Source: Caldifarciminota bacterium (GTDB lineage: Bacteria; Hydrothermota; Hydrothermia; LBFQ01; DSFT01). From it: 17,078 nt of DNA. The notes beneath the pieces are model-generated. The model searched no databases, was not told where the DNA came from, and was given only the letters and a program-made list of their open reading frames with translations. The stretch covers positions 1 to 17,078 of the forward strand of contig WGAQ01000156.1 of assembly GCA_015494735.1 (NCBI GenBank), in the 5' to 3' direction. Of the stretch, positions 1 to 6,902 are shown one piece after another (the stretch's first letter is position 1; every line of letters starts with the position of its first letter). The translations under genes were made by a program, and so were the position numbers.

Positions 1-153
1 AGGGCCAGGGTCAGGGTGCCTGCGGAGGCATCGGAGGAAGAGGTCTGGGAAATCGCCAGGGAAAATCCGGCCCTGAAGAGGTGGATAGAAGGCAAAGAGA
101 TAGTGAAGCGGATTTACAAACCCGGAAGGATGCTGAGCATAGTGGTGAAATAG
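1..153 (+). CDS. leuS: leucyl-tRNA synthetase, C-terminal end (partial)
   Basis: The window opens inside this gene; only the last 50 codons and the TAG stop are present. The fragment contains VPAEASEEEVWEIARENP, then a WIEGKEIVKRIYKPG segment, and ends LSIVVK. This is the characteristic C-terminal domain of bacterial LeuRS, whose usual ending is of the form EGKEIRKVIYVPGKLVNIVVK. The enzyme charges tRNA-Leu in the cytoplasm, and this terminal domain contacts the tRNA elbow. Catalytic and editing domains lie upstream of the window, so integrity cannot be judged. The stop codon sits in the left arm of a hairpin shared with the convergent receptor gene. Recognition is from memory of the family ending, without an alignment. 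Confidence 0.87.
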   Translation, partial: RARVRVPAEASEEEVWEIARENPALKRWIEGKEIVKRIYKPGRMLSIVVK

Positions 154-169
154 GGGGAAATTCCCCCTA
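151..169. terminator. bidirectional hairpin holding both stop codons
   Basis: TAGGGGGAAATTCCCCCTA is a perfect 19-nt inverted repeat (arms 151-159 and 161-169). The leuS stop TAG is its first triplet, and the stop of the convergent receptor gene (TAG on the minus strand) is its last. The GC-rich stem would fold in either transcript. No clear T-run follows on either side, so true intrinsic termination is inferred from position. Confidence 0.6.
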
Positions 170-2254
170 CTGCCCCTTGACTTCCCTCTCCATATCGTAG
201 GACTTCCTGCGCGAGAGCTTCGAATACTCCTGGAAGTTGTACGTGAGGGTTATGGAAAAGGCAGGGGAGAACCACGCGGACGAATAGTAGAGAGTATTGT
301 CTCCTATTTCGCTTCTCATAAGGATTCCCGGAGGGAAGGTCAGACTCGCGTTGAGCATGAAGCTCTTCCCGATTCGACCCCTGTACCCCGCTCCGATGAA
401 GAAGGGCGGTTTGAGCTCCAGAGTATTGTAAAACATGGTATAGGGCTTCACATAGTCCAGAAAGACATAGAAGTTCCTCCAGCGGATGGACATCTGGGCA
501 GAGGGGTTGAAAACCCTGAAGGTCTCACCATCTCCACTGTAAATCGCATATCTAACGGTGGGCGAAAACCTAAGGAATCTGTAATTTATGGAAGCGGTAA
601 TCGTGTAGTACTCGACCCGGTCGAATACCCGATTGATAAGTAAAAATGTGTCTCCTTTCATGACGGGGAAATCAGTCACCCACTCGTTATTATTCCTCTC
701 GTAGGAGAGGGAAAGGTAGAGTATCGGACTGCCCAGATTCAGCTCCAGGGAATTGATGAAATAGGGATATTTGGGGGCATCGCGGTACACTTTGAAATAG
801 GGAGTGACGTACATACTGTAAGTGGTGGAAAGCCAGATGGGAGGAAGTTTTACCCTCCTGGAATAGGATATACTGGCAGACAGGCCTCCGGGGAAGGTCC
901 TGCTCAGGGACACGGATGGGTAGAAATTCAGATACGTGAGACCCGTATCCGAGATAATCCTCAGATATTCCACCCTCAATCCCGCCTCGTACCTGATATT
1001 GGCGGGCATGCTCCCGCTGCGCATGAGGTATAAAGCATGGGAGGAGCGACTGTAGGAGGCGTTCTTTTCGTAATCCCCGCTGCTGAATACATTGTCCACC
1101 CGCCTCACATCCCCGAGGTATCCGAACGAGTATCCACCCCATCTGAAATCCGCATTGATTCGCAGTATCGTGGATGTATCAGTGGAAGAGGATGAAAGGC
1201 TTCCTGCAGATGAAGATGTGGTGGAAGAACTGCGGGAATAGAAGACACCGACCCTGTTATCCCCCTTCCTTATCCCCGCATATCCGGAGAGATATCCCCC
1301 CACAGAACTCGCCGTCCCTCCATCCTCACCGTAATCCATGTGCATCCCCATCCACCATCGGGATGGGACGATTTCCCCCTCCAGAAACACACTGTCGGTG
1401 AGTCTGTAATCCATGGATATACGGGCACTGGCCCACGGATACCTCTGGTAGGAGGCTCCGGTATAGACCAGAGGTTCCATCCCCTGAAAGTCCAGGACCA
1501 CGGAATCGGACCTGTAATTGGTCCAGTTGCTGAGGGAAAAGGCCATGGATATCGCACTCCTTCCCATATCGAAACCCACGAGGACATCTGCCGAATACCT
1601 GTCCCACAGGCCCCCACTGAGACTGGAGGAGAATTCCCTCCCCTGCGCCCTCCTGAGAACGATGTTGACGATTATGGGAGCGCTGGCTTCGTACTTCGCC
1701 GATGGGTTGGTTATGATTTCGATACGGCTGACCCTGGATGCGGGCATCCGCTTGAGGACCTGCTTTCCCAGAGGATGCGGCCTTCCGTTCACATAGACCA
1801 CGAAGTCGCTTCTACCTTTAATCTGGACGTTATCCCCCACCACCGAAACACCCGGAACTTCCCTCAGAACATCCTCCACCTTACCCCCGGCGCTCGCCGA
1901 ACTGGGTATAACCACCCTTTTGCTCCCCTCCATGCGCACTATGGGCCTGGGGGCCGTCACCACCTCCTCCCCCACCTCTATGGCCCTCTCCCTGAGTACG
2001 ATTCGGAGGGATTTACTCTCCCCCTCGAGATGAACCCTGACGGTCTCCGGAAGAAAGGACAGGTGCTCCAGAATCAGCACGTAATCACCGTCAGACAGAC
2101 CGGAGAAGGCGAATGTTCCATCCGAGTCCGTATAGGCTCCTCCCACGAGACTGTCTCCCTCGAATAAACTGACCGCACAATACTCTACAGGGCTGCCTTC
2201 CGAATCCACAACGACCCCCGAAATTTCCGCATAAACCAGAATAAGACACAGCAT
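167..2254 (-). CDS. TonB-dependent receptor-like outer-membrane protein (OMP_b-brl_3 type)
   Basis: This is a 695-residue outer-membrane protein. Residues about 10-88 form a carboxypeptidase-regulatory-like beta-sandwich (ISGVVVDSEGSPVEYCAV ... YTDSDGTFAFSGL). Residues about 110-203 form a plug domain with VEDVLREVPGVSV, VYVNGRP and RIEIITNPSAKYEA, the signature of the OMP_b-brl_3 receptors of Bacteroidota. The rest is an aromatic-rich barrel whose last strand ends ITLTYNF near residue 674, followed by a 21-residue charged tail. A GTG lies seven codons upstream, but AAAGGAGGT at 2261-2269 places the ATG at 2254 with 6-nt spacing. The export signal is then only MLCLILVYA, with no basic residue. 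Such proteins usually take up large substrates with TonB energy, but no TonB box is evident and the substrate is unknown. The gene follows the radical SAM gene after a hairpin terminator, so it probably has its own promoter; a weak TATTGT lies at 2274-2279. Confidence 0.85.
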   Translation of the reverse strand: MLCLILVYAEISGVVVDSEGSPVEYCAVSLFEGDSLVGGAYTDSDGTFAFSGLSDGDYVLILEHLSFLPETVRVHLEGESKSLRIVLRERAIEVGEEVVTAPRPIVRMEGSKRVVIPSSASAGGKVEDVLREVPGVSVVGDNVQIKGRSDFVVYVNGRPHPLGKQVLKRMPASRVSRIEIITNPSAKYEASAPIIVNIVLRRAQGREFSSSLSGGLWDRYSADVLVGFDMGRSAISMAFSLSNWTNYRSDSVVLDFQGMEPLVYTGASYQRYPWASARISMDYRLTDSVFLEGEIVPSRWWMGMHMDYGEDGGTASSVGGYLSGYAGIRKGDNRVGVFYSRSSSTTSSSAGSLSSSSTDTSTILRINADFRWGGYSFGYLGDVRRVDNVFSSGDYEKNASYSRSSHALYLMRSGSMPANIRYEAGLRVEYLRIISDTGLTYLNFYPSVSLSRTFPGGLSASISYSRRVKLPPIWLSTTYSMYVTPYFKVYRDAPKYPYFINSLELNLGSPILYLSLSYERNNNEWVTDFPVMKGDTFLLINRVFDRVEYYTITASINYRFLRFSPTVRYAIYSGDGETFRVFNPSAQMSIRWRNFYVFLDYVKPYTMFYNTLELKPPFFIGAGYRGRIGKSFMLNASLTFPPGILMRSEIGDNTLYYSSAWFSPAFSITLTYNFQEYSKLSRRKSYDMEREVKGQ

Positions 2255-2260
2255 ATCCCA

Positions 2261-2266
2261 CCTCCT
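2261..2266 (-). promoter_or_regulatory. Shine-Dalgarno of the receptor gene
   Basis: AGGAGG on the minus strand, 6 nt before the ATG at 2254. It decides the start codon against the in-frame GTG at 2275, which lies upstream of it. Confidence 0.85.
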
Positions 2267-2302
2267 TTCAACCACAATACGGAAATGGGGAGGAAAAAGT
2301 TT

Positions 2303-2319
2303 CAGGAGATTATCTCCAG
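2303..2319 (-). terminator. terminator of the radical SAM gene, stop codon in the loop
   Basis: On the minus strand GGAGA-TAA-TCTCC forms a 5-bp stem whose triloop is exactly the TAA stop codon (2312-2310) of the radical SAM gene. A C/G pair one base out would extend it past an A/A mismatch. A short T-rich run (CTTTTT, complementary to 2294-2299) follows within about 10 nt, as in an intrinsic terminator. The stem is short, so strength is uncertain. Confidence 0.5.
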
Positions 2320-3092
2320 CTGTGCCTTATTATTCGGGAGTGGGGAAAGTACCTGCGTATTATCATCTGGAACCTGTCGAAGATTCCGGGCGTCCTCACG
2401 AGTCTCACCCATCGGGAATATGCAGGTATATTTCTGAGGGCCGGATTCCTCCCCGGAGACAGCAATTCGAACAGGGGCGCGTCTATTCCCCTCCTTTTCA
2501 GTTCCCCAAGCACTTCTTCCAGAATATCCGGAGCATCGGGGAAGACAGGCGCCACGAATCCATAAACCCTGATGCCCTTTTCCTTCAGCTTAGAAAGGGT
2601 TTCCATGCGAACCTCCACGGGAGGAGACTTGGGCTCCACCTCCCTGAAGTGCTCCCTCCGGATTATCGAAAGGCTCATCCCCACACGGACATTCAATTCC
2701 CTCAGCAAATCCGCATCCCGCAGAACGAGGCTCGAGCGGGTAAGAATCTCTAGGTGGGCTCCCGGATTGTATTTCCTGAAGACCTTCAGGGTCTCCCTCG
2801 TCAGACCGTACCTCGACTCTATGGGCTGGTACGGGTCCATTACGGTTCCTATCAGTATCCTCTTTCCCCTGTATCTGCTTCCATTCCTCACCAGCTCCCT
2901 CTCCAGGGTTTCGATGAAGCCTTCCTTGGGATAAGCGAAGCTGCCCCACTCCTCCGGTTTCCGACCTGCAAACCGGGACATGAAGATCGCATAGCAGAAC
3001 CTGCATCCAAAACCGCATCCCAGATAGGGATTGACGGAGTAATCCACCGAAGGAATGCCGGACCTGATTATGGAATTGCGGACCCGACCCAC
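2310..3092 (-). CDS. SPL-type radical SAM protein
   Basis: This 260-residue protein carries NPYLGCGFGCRFCYA at residues 21-35. C26, C30 and C33 form the CxxxCxxC radical SAM cluster site, and FCYA is typical of the family related to spore photoproduct lyase (SplB) and to PA0069/Rv2578c-like proteins. Further family landmarks are IGTVMDPYQPIE and a LEILTRSSLVLRD segment. The substrate of these stand-alone proteins is not established; DNA-lesion repair is only suggested by distant similarity to SplB. The only in-frame start upstream of the cluster motif that makes sense is GTG at 3092, since TAG at 3098-3096 closes the frame. AGGGA directly abuts this GTG, too close to act as a Shine-Dalgarno. 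CTTTAAC lies 8 nt before the GTG. It sits 49 nt downstream of nuoG, beyond a terminator hairpin. Confidence 0.82.
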   Translation of the reverse strand: MGRVRNSIIRSGIPSVDYSVNPYLGCGFGCRFCYAIFMSRFAGRKPEEWGSFAYPKEGFIETLERELVRNGSRYRGKRILIGTVMDPYQPIESRYGLTRETLKVFRKYNPGAHLEILTRSSLVLRDADLLRELNVRVGMSLSIIRREHFREVEPKSPPVEVRMETLSKLKEKGIRVYGFVAPVFPDAPDILEEVLGELKRRGIDAPLFELLSPGRNPALRNIPAYSRWVRLVRTPGIFDRFQMIIRRYFPHSRIIRHSWR

Positions 3093-3112
3093 TCCCTAAT
3101 GTTAAAGGAAAG

Positions 3113-3129
3113 CCCCGCCGGAGGCGGGG
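3113..3129 (-). terminator. intrinsic terminator of nuoG
   Basis: CCCCGCC (3113-3119), loop GGA, GGCGGGG (3123-3129) form a 7-bp all-GC stem with a triloop. On the minus strand it begins 12 nt after the nuoG stop and is followed by CTTTCCTTTAA, a broken T-rich tail. Confidence 0.7.
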
Positions 3130-3141
3130 AAATGGAGAAAC

Positions 3142-5550
3142 TCACTTTATGATTGACTTTCCGGTTATGTCCAGATGCCTGTTCACCTCACTGTCGTAGT
3201 AAAGAGTTCTGACGACGGCACTCCCTTCCACCAGGTCATCGTTTATCCGGACCCTGAGGGCCTCATCCCCCACTTTGAACTCATCCCCTTCAGAGAGACC
3301 CAGCCTTCCGGCGTCGTAGGAGGTCATCTCCACCGTTTTGATGTAATCCTTCACGTAGGGATAGAAGATTTCGGAGCGGAAGGAGTAATATCCGGACTTG
3401 AAGATGTGGGGAGCGGAATACAGGTACAGCCCTTCGCCCTCCACGGGAGAGGGCTCCACGTATCCCACCTTCTGGGGAACCGTGATGTAATCTGCCCTGT
3501 CGTGCACGTAGTAGCGGGAGACCTTCCGGATGGAGGGAATCCAGTCGGCATAGGGACGGATGCGGGGCTTCAGACTGAAAGAGACATTCGAATATGGATG
3601 GACCTCCCGCTTTATGGCATCCCTTATGTCCTTTTCGTCCGCGTATCCGAAGTTGCTTCCGAATCTCTTCGCAAGGGACTGGAATATCCACCATGCGGGC
3701 ATGGCATCTTCGTAATTCCAGAGAGCATGACGGTGCACCTGAACCCTGCCCTCCGTATTGGTCCTCAGGCCGTTCTCCTCGAAAATGGTGGTTTCAGGAA
3801 GCACGTACTTGGCAAATTGATAGGACACGTCTGCGAAAGGCGAAATCTGAACCACCACCGGGACATTTCTGAGGGCCTTCTCCACCAGTTCCCTGTTCGG
3901 AAATTCTATGAGGGGCTCCACCTGCCAGAGGAAGAGGACCTTTATCTGCCCTTCTGCGGATTTCAGCAGGATGTCCCTGGTATTGCCGCCGGTAAAGCCC
4001 ATATCGATGAAACCCTGCGCATTGGGTCTGTGGCGAAGAATGAGCACCTTCACATTATCGTTGAAGAGGGAGCCGTACAGGATGTTCCTTATGGCACCGT
4101 AAGGAAGGTCATCGGAAAGAATAACCAGAGTCTTCCCATCCTTCAATTCGATATCCAGACCCTTCCCCGTCTCCAGAAACTGGCCCAGTTTATATGCGTA
4201 TTCTTCGAGGCGGGATGGATGGAACACTATACCCCTCGCCCAGCGCTCCTTTATATACTTCTCCCTGTAGGTGTGCAGGACGTAGAAGGAAGCCCCTCTC
4301 CTGCTTGCGGAGATGAGCCTCAAACCTATCGTGGGATAACTGTTCCTGATGTCCACACCGAATACGATTATGTTCTGCGCATCGTCTATATCCTTAATCA
4401 GGCCCGTGGAAACGGAATATCCGAACACCTCCCCCACGGGGTCCTTCTTGTGGGCAGCCGATACGTGGCGAAAGTCGATCTGCTCGACTCCGAGAACCTC
4501 CCTGAAGAGTTTCCTGCCCACGAATGCACTCTCGTTGCTGCTGCGACCTCCAGCAATTACGGCAATCTCAGAAGGAGATACCCCTTTCAAGTCCTCATAC
4601 AGGCTGTCCAGAACGTAATCCCAGTTCTTTTCCTCGAATCCGCCCTTTTCACGAATCAGGGGTCTGGGAATCCTGTCGCTGGAGCTGACCCAGGAGTGGG
4701 AAAACCTGTCCCTGTCGGAGAGCCAGAAGTCGTTCACATCCGGATTGTCCCTTCCCTGAATCCTGTAAACCTTAAAGAGGTCTCTTCTGCGGCCACCCTC
4801 CTGGAATGGTCCGCGGGACAGGGGATACTTTCTGCGCACATTGACGAATACGTTGGTCCCTATGGAGTCGTCGGGGGCGATGCTCTCAACCGCCTCTATC
4901 TCCCACGGGCGGGCCTTGAATCTGTAGTCCTTCGTATTTATGGCACCCAGAGGGCACACCTCCGCCAGGTTCCCGGAGAACTCATTCTGAAGAAGGTGGT
5001 CCTTCCAGACACCGAACAGTTCCCACCATCCGCGGTTGTAAGCACCCCAGTCGTTCCCTCCTCCAATCTTCCAGTAGAAGCGCTCACACCTGTCGCACTC
5101 TATGCAGCGATTGGGATAGAGGTCCAGGAAGGGTCCGGCATCCTTCTTCTCCTTTATACGCTTGGGAAATTCGTTTCTGGATTCGGTGGGGCCGTATTCG
5201 TATGTGATTTCCTGCAAATCGCATTCTCCACCGGCATCGCACGTGGGACACTCCAGGGGATGGTTCAGGAGGAGCAATTCCACCACCCCTTTCTGCATGG
5301 TATTCCGGACTCCGGGGTCGTCGAATATGACCTCCATTCCATCCTGTGCAGGCGTAACGCAGGAGGGCATGGGTCTCTCTCCACGCGGAGTTTTGACGAG
5401 AACGTTGCACACCCGGCAGGAAGCGGCTGGAGGCAGTTTCGGATGGTAGCAGAAGACCGGAATCTTTATCCCGTTTCTCCAGGCGACGTTTAATATGGTC
5501 TCGCCCTCTTTAAATTCGTATTCCTTTCCATCGATGATTATTTTCGGCAT
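3142..5550 (-). CDS. nuoG: NADH-quinone oxidoreductase subunit G (NuoG-like)
   Basis: This 802-residue protein is the iron-sulfur/molybdopterin-fold subunit of the peripheral arm of complex I. Visible sites in order are a 2Fe-2S ferredoxin fold with C34, C45, C48 and C64; the His-Cys loop H97, C101, C104, C110 (HPLECPTCDAGGEC); and a 4Fe-4S site C149, C152, C155 with C199 in the EVCPLGAIN motif. A molybdopterin-oxidoreductase-like C-terminal half follows. In the segment where some bacterial NuoG carry the extra N7 cluster, this protein reads VESIAPDDSIGTNVFV with no cysteine, so N7 is absent. Two in-frame upstream codons are possible, but MPKIIIDGKEYEF matches family N-termini, so ATG at 5550 is chosen. 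No Shine-Dalgarno is present; CTTTAAA lies 12 nt upstream with TGGAAA 17 nt before its TTTAAA. No other nuo gene lies in the window. Confidence 0.93.
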   Translation of the reverse strand: MPKIIIDGKEYEFKEGETILNVAWRNGIKIPVFCYHPKLPPAASCRVCNVLVKTPRGERPMPSCVTPAQDGMEVIFDDPGVRNTMQKGVVELLLLNHPLECPTCDAGGECDLQEITYEYGPTESRNEFPKRIKEKKDAGPFLDLYPNRCIECDRCERFYWKIGGGNDWGAYNRGWWELFGVWKDHLLQNEFSGNLAEVCPLGAINTKDYRFKARPWEIEAVESIAPDDSIGTNVFVNVRRKYPLSRGPFQEGGRRRDLFKVYRIQGRDNPDVNDFWLSDRDRFSHSWVSSSDRIPRPLIREKGGFEEKNWDYVLDSLYEDLKGVSPSEIAVIAGGRSSNESAFVGRKLFREVLGVEQIDFRHVSAAHKKDPVGEVFGYSVSTGLIKDIDDAQNIIVFGVDIRNSYPTIGLRLISASRRGASFYVLHTYREKYIKERWARGIVFHPSRLEEYAYKLGQFLETGKGLDIELKDGKTLVILSDDLPYGAIRNILYGSLFNDNVKVLILRHRPNAQGFIDMGFTGGNTRDILLKSAEGQIKVLFLWQVEPLIEFPNRELVEKALRNVPVVVQISPFADVSYQFAKYVLPETTIFEENGLRTNTEGRVQVHRHALWNYEDAMPAWWIFQSLAKRFGSNFGYADEKDIRDAIKREVHPYSNVSFSLKPRIRPYADWIPSIRKVSRYYVHDRADYITVPQKVGYVEPSPVEGEGLYLYSAPHIFKSGYYSFRSEIFYPYVKDYIKTVEMTSYDAGRLGLSEGDEFKVGDEALRVRINDDLVEGSAVVRTLYYDSEVNRHLDITGKSIIK

Positions 5551-5561
5551 GGCTAATGAAA

Positions 5562-5591
5562 GTTTAAAGTGGGAAAGGCGGTTTTTTCCAT
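5562..5591 (-). promoter_or_regulatory. candidate nuoG promoter
   Basis: On the minus strand, TGGAAA, 17 nt and TTTAAA precede the nuoG ATG. TTTAAA ends 12 nt before the ATG, which would leave a leader of about 6 nt. The match to TTGACA/TATAAT is partial. Confidence 0.35.
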
Positions 5592-5633
5592 AAATCAATC
5601 ACCAAAGGGAGCAGCACGATAAAAGGGCACGTA

Positions 5634-6170
5634 TCAGAACAGTTTTTCCAGTTGCTTCTCCGCGGGAACCCTGTCCTCATCGAAGAATCGCTTCCACAGT
5701 ATCGACAGAATCTTCTTCTGCATCTTCTCATCGGGAGTTATTTCTGCAACCTTCTGCTTCAGATGTCTGAGGAATCGAGTACTCCTCTCCACTTCTATCT
5801 CCAGACGCTTCTCCACTTTGTCTGCGAGAACTTCCAGATTAACCCTCTTCTTGCTCCTCGAACGGGATTCCACATTCTTCGCCTTCTCCAGTCTGAATTT
5901 CACCAGGTCTATCAACTCCCTGTAAAGCTCCAGGAGAACCTCATCCCTCTCCTTCGGGTCCGTAAAACCAATCGCCTCCAGAACAGCCCTGTCCAGTTCG
6001 AGCCTGTGCAGAGCCACTCTGGACAAATCCACCTCTTCAGGCTCCCGCGCCCCCAGCTCATTGAAAAAGGAAGTAGCAAATGGATTGTCCAGAACTGGAA
6101 TGAGGATTTCGAAGTTATGGAAGGCATTCAGCTGAATCTCGAGGAGCTGCTTGAATAATCCATTGCGCAT
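5634..6170 (-). CDS. hypothetical protein resembling the C-terminal tail of Eco57I-type methylases
   Basis: This is a 178-residue, highly charged and probably all-helical protein without signal peptide or membrane segment. The central stretch LELDRAVLEAIGF ... ELYRELIDLVKFRLEKAKNVE resembles the C-terminal helical region of large Eco57I-like/type IIG N6-adenine methylase-nucleases, where LDRAVLEALG is followed by an LY..L..LV..R...A pattern. No methylase motif (NPPY, FxGxG) is present, and upstream DNA is taken by the divergent lolD, so no catalytic part can exist here. It may be a fossil of a lost restriction-modification gene or a small stand-alone relative. The ATG at 6170 has only a weak GGCG upstream. 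Its first codons overlap the lolD promoter. It stops 83 nt before the nuoG start on the same strand and could be cotranscribed with it. The family assignment is from memory and uncertain. Confidence 0.55.
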   Translation of the reverse strand: MRNGLFKQLLEIQLNAFHNFEILIPVLDNPFATSFFNELGAREPEEVDLSRVALHRLELDRAVLEAIGFTDPKERDEVLLELYRELIDLVKFRLEKAKNVESRSRSKKRVNLEVLADKVEKRLEIEVERSTRFLRHLKQKVAEITPDEKMQKKILSILWKRFFDEDRVPAEKQLEKLF

Positions 6171-6180
6171 CGCCTATAAA
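6151..6180 (+). promoter_or_regulatory. promoter of the LolD-like gene (leaderless)
   Basis: TTGAAT (6151-6156), an 18-nt spacer and TATAAA (6175-6180) make a good sigma-70-like promoter. The ATG at 6191 is 10 nt beyond the -10, predicting a 5' leader of only about 4 nt. The promoter lies across the 5' end of the divergent minus-strand gene. Confidence 0.6.
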
Positions 6181-6190
6181 ATTGCCCACG

Positions 6191-6880
6191 ATGGAAGTCA
6201 TCCATCTGAAGGACATTCACAAGTCGTACACCGACGCCGACGAGGTGCGGGTATTCGAAGGTCTGAATATGTCCGTTCTGGAAGGGGAAATCGTGGGAAT
6301 TACGGGGCCATCCGGGAGCGGAAAAACCACCCTGATGAATATAGTGGGACTCGTGGACAGACCGGACAGGGGGCAGGTGTACGTGCTGGGCAGGGACACG
6401 ATGAGCATGAGCGAGAAGGAACTTTCTGCATTCAGGAACGAAAATATAGGCTTCGTGTTTCAATATCACTATCTGATTCCCGAACTCACAGCGCTGGAGA
6501 ATATATGCATTCCAATTCTAATCGCGAAGAAAAACGCTTCCCGTGAGGATGAGAAGAAGTGTCTTCAGGTTCTGGAGTACGTGGGGCTTTCGGAAAAGGT
6601 CAGCAGTCTTCCCTCCGAACTCTCGGGAGGGGAAAGGCAGAGGGTGGCGGTGGCGAGAGCAATCATAAACGAGCCCGCTATCATACTCGCCGACGAACCC
6701 ACCGGCAGTCTCGACAGGGAGAACAAGATGAAGATTATGGAACTCTTTACCTCCATCAGGAACAGGTACAGGACCACCATCCTGATAGCCACCCACGATA
6801 TGTCCCTCCTGAAGTACATGGATCGCGTGTACCGGATAGAGAACCGCCGTCTGGTGGAGGTAAATCCCTCAGAAGGATGA
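6191..6880 (+). CDS. LolD-type ABC transporter ATP-binding protein
   Basis: This 229-residue ABC ATPase has Walker A GPSGSGKT (39-46), Q-loop Q91 in FVFQYHYLIPELTALENI, signature LSGGERQ (144-150), Walker B IILADEP (164-170, catalytic E169) and H-loop H202. The Q-loop stretch closely matches LolD (FVYQFHHLLPEFTALENV), the ATPase of the LolCDE machine that releases lipoproteins from the inner membrane, and more loosely the MacB/FtsE group. TTG at 6182 would add three residues, but the -10 element at 6175-6180 would place transcription start downstream of it, so ATG at 6191 is preferred. No Shine-Dalgarno exists. No LolC/LolE-type permease lies in the window, so the partner is encoded elsewhere. 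The presence of lipoprotein genes downstream fits a Lol role but proves nothing. Confidence 0.87.
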   Translation: MEVIHLKDIHKSYTDADEVRVFEGLNMSVLEGEIVGITGPSGSGKTTLMNIVGLVDRPDRGQVYVLGRDTMSMSEKELSAFRNENIGFVFQYHYLIPELTALENICIPILIAKKNASREDEKKCLQVLEYVGLSEKVSSLPSELSGGERQRVAVARAIINEPAIILADEPTGSLDRENKMKIMELFTSIRNRYRTTILIATHDMSLLKYMDRVYRIENRRLVEVNPSEG

Positions 6881-6885
6881 ATGGA

Positions 6886-6902
6886 GAGGGCAAATAGCCC
6901 TC
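6886..6902. terminator. bidirectional hairpin between convergent genes
   Basis: GAGGGC (6886-6891), loop AAATA, GCCCTC (6897-6902) lies in the 20-bp gap between the LolD gene stop and the stop of the convergent barrel gene. It includes two bases of that gene's TGA. It has 6 bp of stem and no long T-run on either side. Confidence 0.55.

Noticed and set aside
1340..2167. 275-codon plus-strand frame antisense to the receptor gene
   Set aside because: Its Pro/His/Arg-rich translation without motifs is the expected antisense artefact of a GC-biased barrel gene.
3175..5493. 772-codon open frame on the plus strand
   Set aside because: It lies exactly antisense to nuoG, whose cysteine motifs are unmistakable. 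The antisense translation shows no domain and is open only because of the codon bias of nuoG.
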